A stretch of DNA of 64,000 nt from NCBI GenBank assembly GCA_020634035.1, contig JACKCM010000001.1, positions 1 to 64,000 on the forward strand, in the 5' to 3' direction. The DNA comes from Candidatus Obscuribacterales bacterium (lineage in GTDB: Bacteria > Cyanobacteriota > Vampirovibrionia > Obscuribacterales > Obscuribacteraceae). Positions 53,175-62,127 of the stretch are shown here, one piece after another. The notes under the pieces were generated by a model. That model saw nothing but the letters and a program-made list of their open reading frames with translations, did no database searches and was not told the DNA's origin. How positions within the stretch are numbered: the first letter of the stretch is position 1; each line of letters opens with the position of its first letter. The position numbers and the translations under genes are program-made.

Positions 53175-53705
53175 TTAAAGCTTTAGCAACATGAGACTCT
53201 CATCGAAATAATTGACTTTGTTCTCTTCTTTGAGCTTAAGAGCCCTTGGCTCAATACCGTACTGTACAAAACCGACAGACTCATAGAGCTTTGCTGCTTC
53301 TTTATTGCCAACCACCACAGTGATCAGTATCTCCTCCAGATCAGGCATAGCAGAAGCTCGTTCAATCACGGCATTCAAAAGAGCCCGACCCAACCCCTTG
53401 CCTCTTGCTTCCGGCGCGGTGTACATGCCCCAGATCTCTCCTTTATGTCGCATTTTAATGCCACGACGACGGAAGAATCCTGCCATGCCTGCCATATCGC
53501 CAGAATCCTTCTGAAACGCGCCGAAAACAAAAGCATTCTCATCATTCTTGATTCGCTCCCGGACTTCTTCGAGAGACAGATTTTTCGACTCTTCATAAGA
53601 GCCGCCAAATGCCTCGGGCTCTTCTTTTAAAGCCCTCAACCTGAGTACTGAATAAACTTCTGCGTCCTTCGCTGAAAGAAGACGCAATTCTGCATTTTTG
53701 TCCAT
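53175..53705 (-). CDS. GNAT family N-acetyltransferase
   Basis: A 176-residue acetyltransferase: LRLLSAKDAEVYSVLRLRAL at the start, IWGMYTAPEARGKGLGRALL as the acetyl-CoA-binding motif A, and NKEAAKLYESVGFVQYG as motif B. It acetylates an amine on a small molecule or protein; the target is not predictable. The start is set at the ATG at 53705 because the upstream in-frame ATG at 53735 falls inside the terminator of the preceding gene. Confidence 0.88.
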   Translation of the reverse strand: MDKNAELRLLSAKDAEVYSVLRLRALKEEPEAFGGSYEESKNLSLEEVRERIKNDENAFVFGAFQKDSGDMAGMAGFFRRRGIKMRHKGEIWGMYTAPEARGKGLGRALLNAVIERASAMPDLEEILITVVVGNKEAAKLYESVGFVQYGIEPRALKLKEENKVNYFDESLMLLKL

Positions 53706-53726
53706 ATCTACTGTGTCTCCAGACAA

Positions 53727-53755
53727 GAAACCCACCTTCGAGGAAAGTGGGCTTC
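53727..53755 (-). terminator. Terminator hairpin of the Ser/Gly/Thr-rich protein gene
   Basis: On the minus strand GAAGCCCAC pairs with GTGGGTTTC (8 of 9 pairs plus a wobble) and is followed by TTGTCT. It lies 45 bp after the stop. Confidence 0.55.
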
Positions 53756-53799
53756 AAACTGCTTTGTCCGGCTCTTTCGACCTGTCTGTACGATTTGCC

Positions 53800-54318
53800 T
53801 CAGCGATGAATCGTATTGGTCTTCAGAAGCCTGCTGTTTATGCCCCAGGAATATGTGGTGGTTGCACTGGTGCTACTGGTGTTCTGCCCGATATAGTTAC
53901 GCACCGTCGGCTGATAGCTGGCGGCAGGAGTCGGATTGGCCGGTCCCTGGGCGTTGCTTGTGGGGGTCGAACTGGGGTTATTGTGGCCGGTGTAATAGCT
54001 TTGATGGGTGCTGAACCCGGTGCCGGGGGTGCCGGGAGCAGCGTAGGTTCCACCGGAGTAGGTATGGGATGGTCCGATACCATTGGTGTTCGAATGCTGT
54101 TTAGTAGCGCCCATAGTGTGCCCCAGAGACGAAGCATTGGAGAATGCCGAAGAATTCTCCGGACCGCCGGAGTTGGACGCACAGGAACCGCCGAAAATAC
54201 CGCCGGACATAGATTCTGCCTGGGCCGGCACGGCACTTGAGAAACCGAAGAGCGCTACTGCTAAAGCCACGCCGCACATAGTTTCGAGTTTTCTATTTCT
54301 GGTCGATTTCTTGCTCAT
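53800..54318 (-). CDS. Exported low-complexity Ser/Gly/Thr/Pro-rich protein
   Basis: A 172-residue protein with a signal peptide (LETMCGVALAVALFGFSSAVPAQA). The mature part is disordered-looking, rich in Ser, Gly, Thr, Asn and Pro, with scattered Tyr and His (GTGFSTHQSYYTGHNN). Such sequences suit surface or matrix proteins. AAAGGAAG lies before the ATG and a hairpin terminator follows. No family is recognised. Confidence 0.72.
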   Translation of the reverse strand: MSKKSTRNRKLETMCGVALAVALFGFSSAVPAQAESMSGGIFGGSCASNSGGPENSSAFSNASSLGHTMGATKQHSNTNGIGPSHTYSGGTYAAPGTPGTGFSTHQSYYTGHNNPSSTPTSNAQGPANPTPAASYQPTVRNYIGQNTSSTSATTTYSWGINSRLLKTNTIHR

Positions 54319-54587
54319 CTCGGTTCTTCCTTTAAAGCTCTTGTTGCATGGTCCTGAGAAACTGATGACCGCTTGCCTAAAAAGCTTTTAGTCCACCCCT
54401 GACATCCTATGGTAATTCAAAACCTGTCGGATACCAGTTAATAATACTTAAGTGCCGCCTGGAAATCTACCGTGATTTTCCCATAGTTAAGAACCGAAAG
54501 AGCTAGCTCCATCACAGTTTCATCACATTTGGACTGAGCAATAATGGGGGAAGCCCGGGCTATTTGCTCTTGCGCATGGGCTTATAC

Positions 54588-54737
54588 ATGTCGAAACTAT
54601 CGAAATCCAGGCTATTTATCTTGATCACAGTCGCCATAACCGGCTTGGCAGTCTTGCTCTCGATATCGATAGCCTTCTCAAAACTCTTGGAGGTTTCAGG
54701 ACCTATGCCTTTCAAGAAAATCGTCTCGAACTCTTAA
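54588..54737 (+). CDS. 49-residue single-helix membrane protein candidate
   Basis: The frame encodes a basic start (MSKLSKSR), one hydrophobic helix (LFILITVAITGLAVLLSISI) and a short basic end (MPFKKIVSNS). An ATG 12 bp upstream is in frame. The ribosome site is weak. Its TAA overlaps the TAA of the convergent small TPR gene within TTAA. Confidence 0.42.
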   Translation: MSKLSKSRLFILITVAITGLAVLLSISIAFSKLLEVSGPMPFKKIVSNS

Positions 54738-54934
54738 TTGACCCAGAGATTATTCAAAATCTCGAGACGTTCCTGATTCTCTTTATCCGCTTTGTCCAGA
54801 GCGGCTAGCAAAATGCGCTCAGCTTCTCGGTAGTCTTTCTTTCTGTAGGCAGCCACTCCCTGGTCATTGAGTTCGGCGACGTCAGGCTGCCTTAACGAAA
54901 TCGCAAAATCCTCAGCTATAATGACGCTTCGCAA
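54734..54934 (-). CDS. Short TPR-like protein or gene remnant
   Basis: A 66-residue frame with a single TPR (AELNDQGVAAYRKKDYREAERILLAALD, given in parts) and a truncated second helix pair. The start would be TTG at 54934, with no clear ribosome site, and the end is abrupt after ILNNLWVN. It may be the remains of a larger TPR gene. The kinase-like gene is transcribed divergently from 22 bp away. Confidence 0.4.
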   Translation of the reverse strand: MRSVIIAEDFAISLRQPDVAELNDQGVAAYRKKDYREAERILLAALDKADKENQERLEILNNLWVN

Positions 54935-54955
54935 TGTTCTCGAAAGCTATTAAAA

Positions 54956-55624
54956 TTGAAGAACCATGAAGATCGGCTCATAGCTCAAATAACCGATCGA
55001 ATCATCGTCGAAAAAAGCAATCGCCCTTTCCTCGTCGGAATCGATGGAATAGACTGCGCCGGCAAAACAACCCTGGCCGATGAACTGGCTTCTGCACTGA
55101 AGCATCGCTCGGTCAACACGCTGAAAGCCTCTATAGATGGGTTTCATCAAAGTAGAGACCTGAGATATGCCCGGGGAGAATTCAGCCCCGAAGGCTATTA
55201 TCATGACTCTTTCGACTATGAACTGGTTAAGGATGTCTTGCTCAATCCGCTCAAGAACTGGACTGCCTCCACCGAAGTGAGAACAAGCAGCTTCGATTTC
55301 AAAACAGATTCTGCAACCGATCGAGCAGATTCTCTTGCGACGGCAACGGAGGATACAGTGCTGGTTTTCGATGGAGTTTTTCTCTTTAGAAAAGAGCTTG
55401 TGAATTACTGGGATCTAAAAGTATTTGTTGATATCACATTTGACACCAGTTTAAAACGAGCCCTAAAGCGAGATCTGGAATTGCTTGGCAAAGAAGAGGT
55501 TATTGTCGAAAAATATCAAAGACGATACTTCCCGGGCCAGCGCCTCTATCTTGATACATGCAAACCGATGGAGCTGGCGGATTTGATTATCGAAAATAAT
55601 GGCGCTACCCGGATCTTGTCATGA
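54956..55624 (+). CDS. Uridine kinase-like P-loop NTPase
   Basis: A 222-residue protein with Walker A GIDGIDCAGKTT (28-39) and the uridine kinase/phosphoribulokinase layout: SIDGFHQSRDLRY after the second strand, FDYELVKDVLLNPL, VLVFDGVFLFRKEL and the lid-like RDLELLGKEEVIVEKYQRRY. It probably phosphorylates a nucleoside or similar hydroxyl compound in the cytoplasm. No ATG is available in frame near the start, so TTG at 54956 is used with a poor ribosome site. Confidence 0.8.
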   Translation: MKNHEDRLIAQITDRIIVEKSNRPFLVGIDGIDCAGKTTLADELASALKHRSVNTLKASIDGFHQSRDLRYARGEFSPEGYYHDSFDYELVKDVLLNPLKNWTASTEVRTSSFDFKTDSATDRADSLATATEDTVLVFDGVFLFRKELVNYWDLKVFVDITFDTSLKRALKRDLELLGKEEVIVEKYQRRYFPGQRLYLDTCKPMELADLIIENNGATRILS

Positions 55625-56033
55625 TGTGGCAGCTCTGCGAACGGTCTAATCTAAGCACGCCCGCGCTGTCAAGAGAGGCTTAAGCAACCTGGAAGCCTTT
55701 GGAATGGACCAAAACAAATTTTGACAACCCCCCATCTCTCGACAACAGCCAGGCTGCCAAGCCCTAAATACGTACTTATCTCTCTGGAAGACAGTTAAGC
55801 ATTCAGAATATCCTGAATTTGCTTTTTTCAGTTTTTAATTCGGAATTTAGAACTCGAACCGTATATCTCCTCCTTCAATCAAGACGATTACTTGCACCCC
55901 ACAGTGCATGGAGAAGAGTACGTTTCGATAACACTGTCTCGAAATTCACCAGTACTTCCGAATTTTTGAAAGCAGAAGCGTCACCAGTGCATTAAATGCG
56001 GTGGCGCTTGTTCTCTAGAAAGAGTACATACCC
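55625..56033. other. Intergenic region with a hairpin near the next gene
   Basis: No gene is seen in these 409 bp. AGCGTCACC (55977-55985) pairs with GGTGGCGCT (56000-56008) around a small GCAT/ATGC stem, ending 26 bp before the next ATG. It could be a terminator or an attenuator. Confidence 0.4.
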
Positions 56034-56606
56034 ATGAGCGACCGAAACAAGATCGCGGTGGTTCTCGGCAGCGGAGTTATGCCGGATGGCACAGCCAGCC
56101 CGGTGACCCGCCTGAGAGCCCTGAAAGCGGCTAAGTTCGTCTCCAAGCATCCGATGCCTCTGATTCTCTCCGGTCATCGTTCCATCGACGACAATGGAGC
56201 CCACGGCACAAGCGAAGCCGAGGCGATGCTCAAGATTGTTCGAGAGCAGGGAATTGAAACTCCCTGTATGCTCGAAGAAGATTCCTTCAACACCCTGGGG
56301 AATGCCATTCTCACAGCCTTCTACTTCCTGCAGAACGAAACGCCAGGAACGCTCTACATCGTCACCTCGCCTTTCCACATGGAAAGAGCAAAGTTCATCT
56401 TCAGCCGAGTTCTCGGTCCGAAGTGGCGGGTGCGCGGTGTTCAGTGCAAAGAATGGTCCGAAGAGACCCGGCACAAGAAGAGCGATGAAGCGCTGGAGCG
56501 GGCCAGGGCGTTCTTCAAGAACGTCGAACCCGGGGACATGAAAGCCTGCCTGCTGCGACTGGAAGAGTCCAGTCCGGCGTACCAGGCGATCATCAGGATC
56601 GGCTGA
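56034..56606 (+). CDS. YdcF-like DUF218 protein
   Basis: A 190-residue protein with the DUF218 plan: IAVVLGSGVMPDGTASPVTRLR at the start (given in part), LILSGHRS, MLEEDSFNTLGNAILTAF with the conserved ES/DS-NT-NA motif, and LYIVTSPFHMERA. Related proteins (YdcF, SanA, ElyC) act on envelope processes or bind SAM. There is no membrane anchor here, so it is more like YdcF. A strong terminator follows. Confidence 0.87.
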   Translation: MSDRNKIAVVLGSGVMPDGTASPVTRLRALKAAKFVSKHPMPLILSGHRSIDDNGAHGTSEAEAMLKIVREQGIETPCMLEEDSFNTLGNAILTAFYFLQNETPGTLYIVTSPFHMERAKFIFSRVLGPKWRVRGVQCKEWSEETRHKKSDEALERARAFFKNVEPGDMKACLLRLEESSPAYQAIIRIG

Positions 56607-56638
56607 TCGAACTGTTAGCTTTTCCTGAAACTACCCGC

Positions 56639-56682
56639 GGGGGCGACGGACTTCGAAAGAGGTGCTGTCGCCTCCGCCTTTT
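56639..56682 (+). terminator. Terminator of the YdcF-like gene
   Basis: GGGGGCGAC (56639-56647) pairs with GTCGCCTCC (56667-56675), followed by GCCTTTTC. It lies 33 bp after the stop and just before the ribosome site of aconitase. Confidence 0.7.
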
Positions 56683-56711
56683 CAAACACATAACCATAGG
56701 TGGTGGAATCT

Positions 56712-59282
56712 ATGACTCAAAGAAAAGTGTCTTTTGAAGATGTTGTTCGCATCTACAGAGAATTACCCGGCAAGTATCGTGAAGCGAGGATTCGCTTCAA
56801 TCGGCCTCTTACTCTGGCCGAGAAAATTCTATCCGCCCATCTGGTATCCACCGAATCCGGCGAAGCAGTTCCAACCAGGGGCGAGACCTACGCTTTCCTG
56901 AAGCCGGATCGTGTCGCCATGCAAGACGCCACGGCCCAGATGGCTCTTTTGCAGTTCATGCAGGTCGGCATGAACCGGGTCGCCGTTCCCACGACGGTGC
57001 ACTGCGACCACCTCATTCAAGCCCGACTGGGCGCCCAACTGGACCTCGATGCAGCATTGCGCACCAACAACGAAGTCTATGATGCGCTCCGCTCCATGAG
57101 CACCAAATACGACATCGGTTTCTGGAACCCCGGCGCCGGCATCATTCACCAGGTAGTGCTCGAACAGTACGCCTTTCCCGGCGCTCTCATGATCGGCACC
57201 GACTCCCACACCCCGAATGCCGGCGGTCTGGGCATGCTCGCCATCGGCGTCGGTGGAGCCGATGCCACGTTCACCATGGCAGGCGAACCCTGGGGTGTAC
57301 GCTGGCCGAAGTTAATCGGTGTCAAACTGACCGGCTCCCTCTCCGGCTGGGCTTCGCCCAAAGACGTCATCCTGAAGCTGGCGGGCATCCTGTCGGTGAA
57401 GGGCGGCACCGGAGCGATCATCGAATATTTCGGACCCGGTGCCAGAACCATCAGCGCCACAGGCAAAGCGACCATCACCAATATGGGCGCCGAACTGGGT
57501 GCGACCACGTCGGTCTTTCCCTGTGACAAGCACACCCTGGCTTATCTCAGGCATACCGGCAGGGAGGCTATTGCCGCCCTCGCCGACCACTACATCCCCT
57601 TCCTCAACGCCGACCCCGAGGTCGAGGAAGCACCCGAGATGTACTTCGACCGTGTGATTGAGATCGACCTCGACAAGCTCGAGCCGCACATCGTCGGTCC
57701 CCACACCCCGGACCTGGCCCGGCCCATCTCAGAGTTTAAAGAAGCGGTCCTCAAGGAAGGCTATCCGACGAAGCTGCGCTATGCCCTGATCGGAAGCTGC
57801 ACCAACTCCTCTTACGAGGACATGACCCGGGCCGCAGCCGTCGCCAATCAGGCTCGGGCGCACGGTATCAAAGCCGGCACGGGCTTTCTTGTCACCCCGG
57901 GCTCAGAACAAGTGCGGCTCACCATCGAACGAGACGGGCAGATGGAAGCCTTCCAGGCTATCGATGCCCAGGTCCTGGCCAACGCCTGCGGTCCCTGCAT
58001 AGGACAATGGAAGCGGAGCGATATCGAGGATGGCGAAGCCAACTCGATCATCACCTCATTCAACCGCAACTTCAGGCGGCGCAATGACGGCAATGCCGAG
58101 ACCCTCTCTTTCATCGCCAGCCCTGAAGTGGTGACGGCTTTCGCCCTTGCCGGCGACCTGGCCTTCAACCCGCTGACCGACCCGATTCGTGCTGCCGACG
58201 GCACCGAATTCATGCTCAAGCCACCGACACCCGCCGGTCTGCCCCAGCTTGGCTTCAGCACCACAACTGAAGGCTATATCGAACCGCCGTCGGACGAAGC
58301 TGAGCGCGCCGCAGTGACTGTGGACTTCAAGCCCGATAGCGAGCGGCTTTCGGTGTTGACACCTTTTGCAAGCTGGAACGGTGAAGATCTCGACGATCTC
58401 CTCGTTCTGCTCAAAGCAGAAGGCAAATGCACCACCGACCACATCTCGCCTGCCGGCGCCTGGCTGCGCTTCCGAGGTCATCTCGATAAGATCAGCGACA
58501 ACATGTTCCTGGGCGCCAACAACATGTTCTCCGAAACTGCCGGTCATGGCGTCAACGTCCTGACCGGAGAAACCGGCAAACTCACCACCGTCGCCCGTCA
58601 GTACAAAGCTGCCGGTCGAGGTTGGGTGTCTGTCGGCGACGAGAACTATGGCGAAGGCTCCAGCCGTGAACATGCGGCCATGTCCCCCAGACATCTGGGC
58701 TGCCGGGTCGTGATCGCGCGCAGTTTTGCACGCATTCACGAAACCAACCTGAAGCAGCAAGGTGTGCTCGCTCTGACCTTCGCAAACTCGGCTGACTATG
58801 ACCTGGTTCGGTCCGATGACCGCATCGCCGTCACCGGTCTTGCCGACCTTGCCCCGGGCAAGGATGTGACGGTCGTGCTTCGCCACGCCGATGGCAGCAC
58901 CGATTCGATTGAAGCGCGTCACACTATGACGGCCGAGCAGATCGAATGGTTCAAAGAAGGCTCGGCGCTGAATTATATTCGCAAGGTGCGTCAGACCGAA
59001 GAGCCTTCGCAAGAAGCAGAACCTGTAGCAGAACCGGCACCCGAACCTGTCGTGGAACCGGTGCCCGAGCCCGAAGCCACCGAAGCCCATCCTGATGGTT
59101 GCTGCGGTGCGACAGAAGAAGGCGAATGCTGCATGATCGGCGACACCAGTGGACGCTGCCGTCGCAACTCTCCAGAGGAAGCGACGACTGAAAACGCAGA
59201 ATCGAAAGCCGATGATTGCCAGGGCAAGTTCTTCCTGGCTCGCTGGCTCTGCAAGGTGCTCACCTGGCTTGGACTGCGCTAG
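56712..59282 (+). CDS. acn: Aconitate hydratase with Cys-rich C-terminal extension
   Basis: An 856-residue enzyme of the TCA cycle that isomerises citrate and isocitrate. The core is of the mitochondrial type: TDSHTPNAGGLGMLAIGVGG, [4Fe-4S] ligands in GSCTNS and NACGPCIGQW (Cys363, 426 and 429), swivel domain YGEGSSREHAA with the catalytic Ser/Arg. About 94 residues beyond the normal end are extra: Glu/Pro repeats, then GCCGATEEGECC and three further Cys, ending in an amphipathic FFLARWLCKVLTWLGLR. The ATG at 56712 has GGTGG upstream; GTG at 56700 is possible. A terminator follows. Confidence 0.95.
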   Translation: MTQRKVSFEDVVRIYRELPGKYREARIRFNRPLTLAEKILSAHLVSTESGEAVPTRGETYAFLKPDRVAMQDATAQMALLQFMQVGMNRVAVPTTVHCDHLIQARLGAQLDLDAALRTNNEVYDALRSMSTKYDIGFWNPGAGIIHQVVLEQYAFPGALMIGTDSHTPNAGGLGMLAIGVGGADATFTMAGEPWGVRWPKLIGVKLTGSLSGWASPKDVILKLAGILSVKGGTGAIIEYFGPGARTISATGKATITNMGAELGATTSVFPCDKHTLAYLRHTGREAIAALADHYIPFLNADPEVEEAPEMYFDRVIEIDLDKLEPHIVGPHTPDLARPISEFKEAVLKEGYPTKLRYALIGSCTNSSYEDMTRAAAVANQARAHGIKAGTGFLVTPGSEQVRLTIERDGQMEAFQAIDAQVLANACGPCIGQWKRSDIEDGEANSIITSFNRNFRRRNDGNAETLSFIASPEVVTAFALAGDLAFNPLTDPIRAADGTEFMLKPPTPAGLPQLGFSTTTEGYIEPPSDEAERAAVTVDFKPDSERLSVLTPFASWNGEDLDDLLVLLKAEGKCTTDHISPAGAWLRFRGHLDKISDNMFLGANNMFSETAGHGVNVLTGETGKLTTVARQYKAAGRGWVSVGDENYGEGSSREHAAMSPRHLGCRVVIARSFARIHETNLKQQGVLALTFANSADYDLVRSDDRIAVTGLADLAPGKDVTVVLRHADGSTDSIEARHTMTAEQIEWFKEGSALNYIRKVRQTEEPSQEAEPVAEPAPEPVVEPVPEPEATEAHPDGCCGATEEGECCMIGDTSGRCRRNSPEEATTENAESKADDCQGKFFLARWLCKVLTWLGLR

Positions 59283-59365
59283 AAGCTGACCTCCTGAGCG
59301 CCTGAGCCGAGCTATATTAATCGCATGAGCCAACCGACCTTATAATCGGCTGAACTGATTTGTTG

Positions 59366-59409
59366 CACACCGGGGATTCGACTTATGTTGAATCTCCGGT
59401 GTGTTTTTC
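59366..59409 (+). terminator. Terminator of aconitase
   Basis: CACACCGGGGATTC pairs with GAATCTCCGGTGTG (59366-59403, one mismatch-like G-T) and runs into TTTTTC. It lies 83 bp after the stop. Confidence 0.88.
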
Positions 59410-59494
59410 TTTCAACTCTTTCTGTTACTTTCTATAGTATTTACCGGAATCGGTTCGAGATTTTCCGGCCATGCCATCTGGCTCTTCAACGCGT

Positions 59495-59641
59495 CCTATG
59501 CTAAAGCAACTTTTTAGTTGCCGGGTAAATTCATCGCATGAGATCCATGGCTGCACAAAGCCTCTATTTAAAAGCCTTTTGAGTATTGGACGACGAGCCA
59601 ATCTAATTAGCATTGCAACTTTCTAGTTGCCAGCTCTTAGG
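59495..59641 (-). mobile_element. Non-autonomous repeat element, copy B (MITE-like)
   Basis: The 147-bp inverted copy of the element at 17216-17363: on the minus strand it opens with CCTAAGAGCTGGCAACT and ends with AGCATAGG. Hairpins GCAAC-N6-GTTGC lie at 59506-59521 and 59615-59630. On the plus strand the sequence after the first hairpin, CCGGGTAAATT, also matches copy A (CCGTGTAAATT), so the unit has near-symmetric ends. It sits between the aconitase terminator and the IS1380-type transposase. Confidence 0.65.
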
Positions 59642-59724
59642 AGATGATCAAGCATGCTATCGAATTTTGAAAAATCTCCATTTTCTACTCTTCTCTATAG
59701 TATTGCTCCATTACCGTAATTATT

Positions 59725-61368
59725 CACGGGAGTGACACTAATCTAATTTTCAAAAAGCACAAAAGCCCTGTCATTTGGCTCAGAATCTGAATTCACCACA
59801 AACCAGATATCAGCAAAGAACGAGGCTTTTGATTTGACACAGTGTAAAACAGCAGGCGCAACAGAACAAGGCCAAATGACCCTGGATTTAGGGGTCGGGA
59901 AGTTAATTCGAGCAAACTTTGACGGTGGGCAGATCTCAAGCGACGGAGGACTGCTACTTCTTCGAAATGTCGATCAAGAGCTAGAGTTAACAGAAATGGC
60001 TCAGTACTGCTTTGGCGACCAGAGAAGACCAGATCTACTACGACACCCCATACTGAACTTACTGCGCCAGAGAATCTACGGAATCGCTGCTGGCTACGAA
60101 GATTGCAACGATGCTGCCAGGCTCAAAAATGACAGCATGCACAAGCTATCGGTCGGAATCAAGCCAAACGATGAGGCCTCTCTGGCATCTCAACCCACCC
60201 TTTCCCGCTGGGAGAACTCCGTAGACGAAGCTGGATTGGGAGCTTTGCAGAAATTGTTAGTCACCGCATTCATCAAGCAGGCAAAGAAACGACCAAAGGT
60301 TCTGAAACTTGCCATCGATACAACCTGCGATGAAGTCCATGGCTACCAGCAACTCTCTTTCTACAACGGCTTCTACGGAACCGCATGCTTCACGCCACTT
60401 TTCATTTTTACCGAAGATGGCTTTCCCCTGGCTGCTTTGCTGCGAGCAGGCAATGCTGGGAAGTACGACGGGACGTTGCGAATGCTAGGGCCTGTGGTTG
60501 AGGAACTTCGCAGACGCTGGCCCGGAATTCGAATAGAACTCACTGCAGATGCCGCATTTGCAGCTCCCGATATCTACAACTATTGCGAGCAAAACCACAT
60601 CACCTACTACATTGCCATTGCCGGAAACACCGCCCTGAAAAGCAAATCAAAGCAATTTGTTCAATCTGTAGAGAACCTGTACAACGAGTGTTCCCAGCTT
60701 GAACCTGAAAACGCCCTGACCTGGCGCCAGAACGAGGAACGCAAACGGTTCGAGACGAAAGAGCAGGGACGCATGCAAGAGAATTTCGAAGCCGAGCAAG
60801 TCTACCTCCGCAATTACACAGAGTTTCCATACCAGGCGAAAGAGTGGTCTCATGCACGCAGAATCATCTGCAAAGTCGAACGCAATTCCGAAAAAGCTGA
60901 TATCCGCTACGTTGTAACTAATTCGAGCAGAAACAGACCTGCAAAAATCTACGAGAAATACTGTCAGCGGGCTCAATGTGAAAACTGGATCAAAGACCTC
61001 AAAAACTATCTGCGTTGTGATCGCACTAGCTGTCAGGAATTCAATGCAAATCAACTTCGTCTTTTGCTGCATACCTTCGCCTACATTCTTCTCTGGAAGC
61101 TGAAAATGAAAGCAGTGCTCAAAAATTCGACCATCGAAACTGTCCGTCTCCAGCTAATTAAAGTGGGTGTTCTCGTAACCGAGTCGGTTCGGCGAATCTC
61201 GCTCAAGCTCTCGTCCAATCATCCCTGGCAAGAAGAGTTTCGAAGAGCCTGGGGAACAGGGTAAAACCAGCCCAAGCAAAACAATTCAAACTCACTCGCC
61301 TCTTTCAAAGGCTGGTTTTACCCTGTCTAGATTTCCTATTCTCGGTGTTTTTCACCGATACTCCTCTG
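59725..61368 (+). mobile_element. IS1380-type insertion sequence (approximate ends)
   Basis: The element contains the intact transposase. Possible imperfect terminal repeats are CACGGGAGTGAC near 59725 and CAGAGGAGTATC on the complement near 61368 (about 8 of 14 positions in common), with TAATT close by on both sides. These ends are tentative. Downstream of the gene, GGGTAAAACCAGCC (61259-61272) is perfectly inverted at 61310-61323, and CGGTG/CACCG forms another small hairpin at 61343-61357. Confidence 0.4.
59834..61264 (+). CDS. IS1380 family transposase
   Basis: A 476-residue DDE transposase of normal length. The N-terminal half has DGGQISSDGGLLLLR and FGDQRRPDLLRHPILNLLRQR (given in part), typical of this family. 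Catalytic Asp residues are in LAIDTTCDEVHG and ELTADAAFA, and the Glu in QCENWIKDLKNYL. All three are intact, so the element may be active. The start is TTG with GAGG upstream, and an ATG at 59876 is in frame. The stop lies inside the left arm of a 14-bp inverted repeat that could end transcription. Confidence 0.92.
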   Translation: MTQCKTAGATEQGQMTLDLGVGKLIRANFDGGQISSDGGLLLLRNVDQELELTEMAQYCFGDQRRPDLLRHPILNLLRQRIYGIAAGYEDCNDAARLKNDSMHKLSVGIKPNDEASLASQPTLSRWENSVDEAGLGALQKLLVTAFIKQAKKRPKVLKLAIDTTCDEVHGYQQLSFYNGFYGTACFTPLFIFTEDGFPLAALLRAGNAGKYDGTLRMLGPVVEELRRRWPGIRIELTADAAFAAPDIYNYCEQNHITYYIAIAGNTALKSKSKQFVQSVENLYNECSQLEPENALTWRQNEERKRFETKEQGRMQENFEAEQVYLRNYTEFPYQAKEWSHARRIICKVERNSEKADIRYVVTNSSRNRPAKIYEKYCQRAQCENWIKDLKNYLRCDRTSCQEFNANQLRLLLHTFAYILLWKLKMKAVLKNSTIETVRLQLIKVGVLVTESVRRISLKLSSNHPWQEEFRRAWGTG

Positions 61369-61516
61369 TAATTTGCTCTAGAAAAAGTCCGAAAAGACTA
61401 AAAGACCTTTTGATTTCGACTTCGCTGCCGCTTGGATACTATATGTATGAATAGAGCAGGATTAAAGAAATTGAGTGAGCTATTCAAAAGCAAGAGAACG
61501 AAAAGAGAAGAGAAAA

Positions 61517-61547
61517 GACATCCGGCATTCAAAAACTGAATGCCGGA
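61517..61547 (-). terminator. Terminator of the membrane protein gene
   Basis: A perfect 11-bp stem, TCCGGCATTCA/TGAATGCCGGA (61521-61547), with a loop of 5 and TGTCTTTTC after it on the minus strand. It lies 33 bp past the stop. Confidence 0.8.
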
Positions 61548-61579
61548 CGCCCTATCTAAATTGCGGAGGCGCACTTGCT

Positions 61580-62089
61580 CTACGCCTTCCTCAAAGCTTC
61601 CTCCAGACGAGTGAGACCATCGTAGCCACAATGGCGATCGACAGTTTCTACCATGCAAAAACAGACATAGGACGGATTGGTGCTCCATGGCACTTCCGCA
61701 ACCAGGTCCGGGTAATTCTCATGCATAAGCGCTCCCAGTCGATCATTCCAGGAGTGAAATGGTCGATCTTCTGCCGGTCGGGTCTGCTCCAGAATCAGCT
61801 CCATCAATGGGCCATAATTGAAGACCGGCTCAGAAAGCTGATCTTTGACAGAAGCAGCCGCCGATGCATTAAAGGTTCTCTCGAAGACGGGTGAATCGGA
61901 GAGCATGAGACCCAGACCGAATCCGAGGAACCAGAAAGTGGCGGCAAGACTCAACCATTCTATTCCCGAAGAATGGCATGCCAGACTGAGGCTCAAACCG
62001 AGAAAAACAAAGGCGATACGAACTTTCTCAAGGATGGCTATTCCTAAAATCAAGGCCAGCAAGAATACGATCAGGTTGAATAGAAACAT
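61580..62089 (-). CDS. Two-helix membrane protein, unknown
   Basis: A 169-residue product. The N-terminus is hydrophobic in two segments (MFLFNLIVFLLALILGIAIL and about 25-70), followed by a soluble domain of about 100 residues with YGPLMELILEQTRPAEDR and SYVCFCMVETVDRHCGYDG. AGAGGGG lies just before the ATG at 62089; the frame is open to 62179, but that part overlaps no conserved sequence. It is the second gene of a probable pair with 62128-62421. No family is recognised. Confidence 0.65.
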   Translation of the reverse strand: MFLFNLIVFLLALILGIAILEKVRIAFVFLGLSLSLACHSSGIEWLSLAATFWFLGFGLGLMLSDSPVFERTFNASAAASVKDQLSEPVFNYGPLMELILEQTRPAEDRPFHSWNDRLGALMHENYPDLVAEVPWSTNPSYVCFCMVETVDRHCGYDGLTRLEEALRKA

Positions 62090-62127
62090 GTTTACCCCTC
62101 TTGTATGGGACGGCTGAAACCCGCAGG

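Noticed and set aside
58056..59333. 425-residue minus-strand frame
   Set aside because: Shadow of aconitase; His/Arg-rich without any family motif.
59430..59470. tRNA-like T-loop sequence GGTTCGAGA
   Set aside because: The flanking bases do not form a T stem and no other tRNA arms are present.
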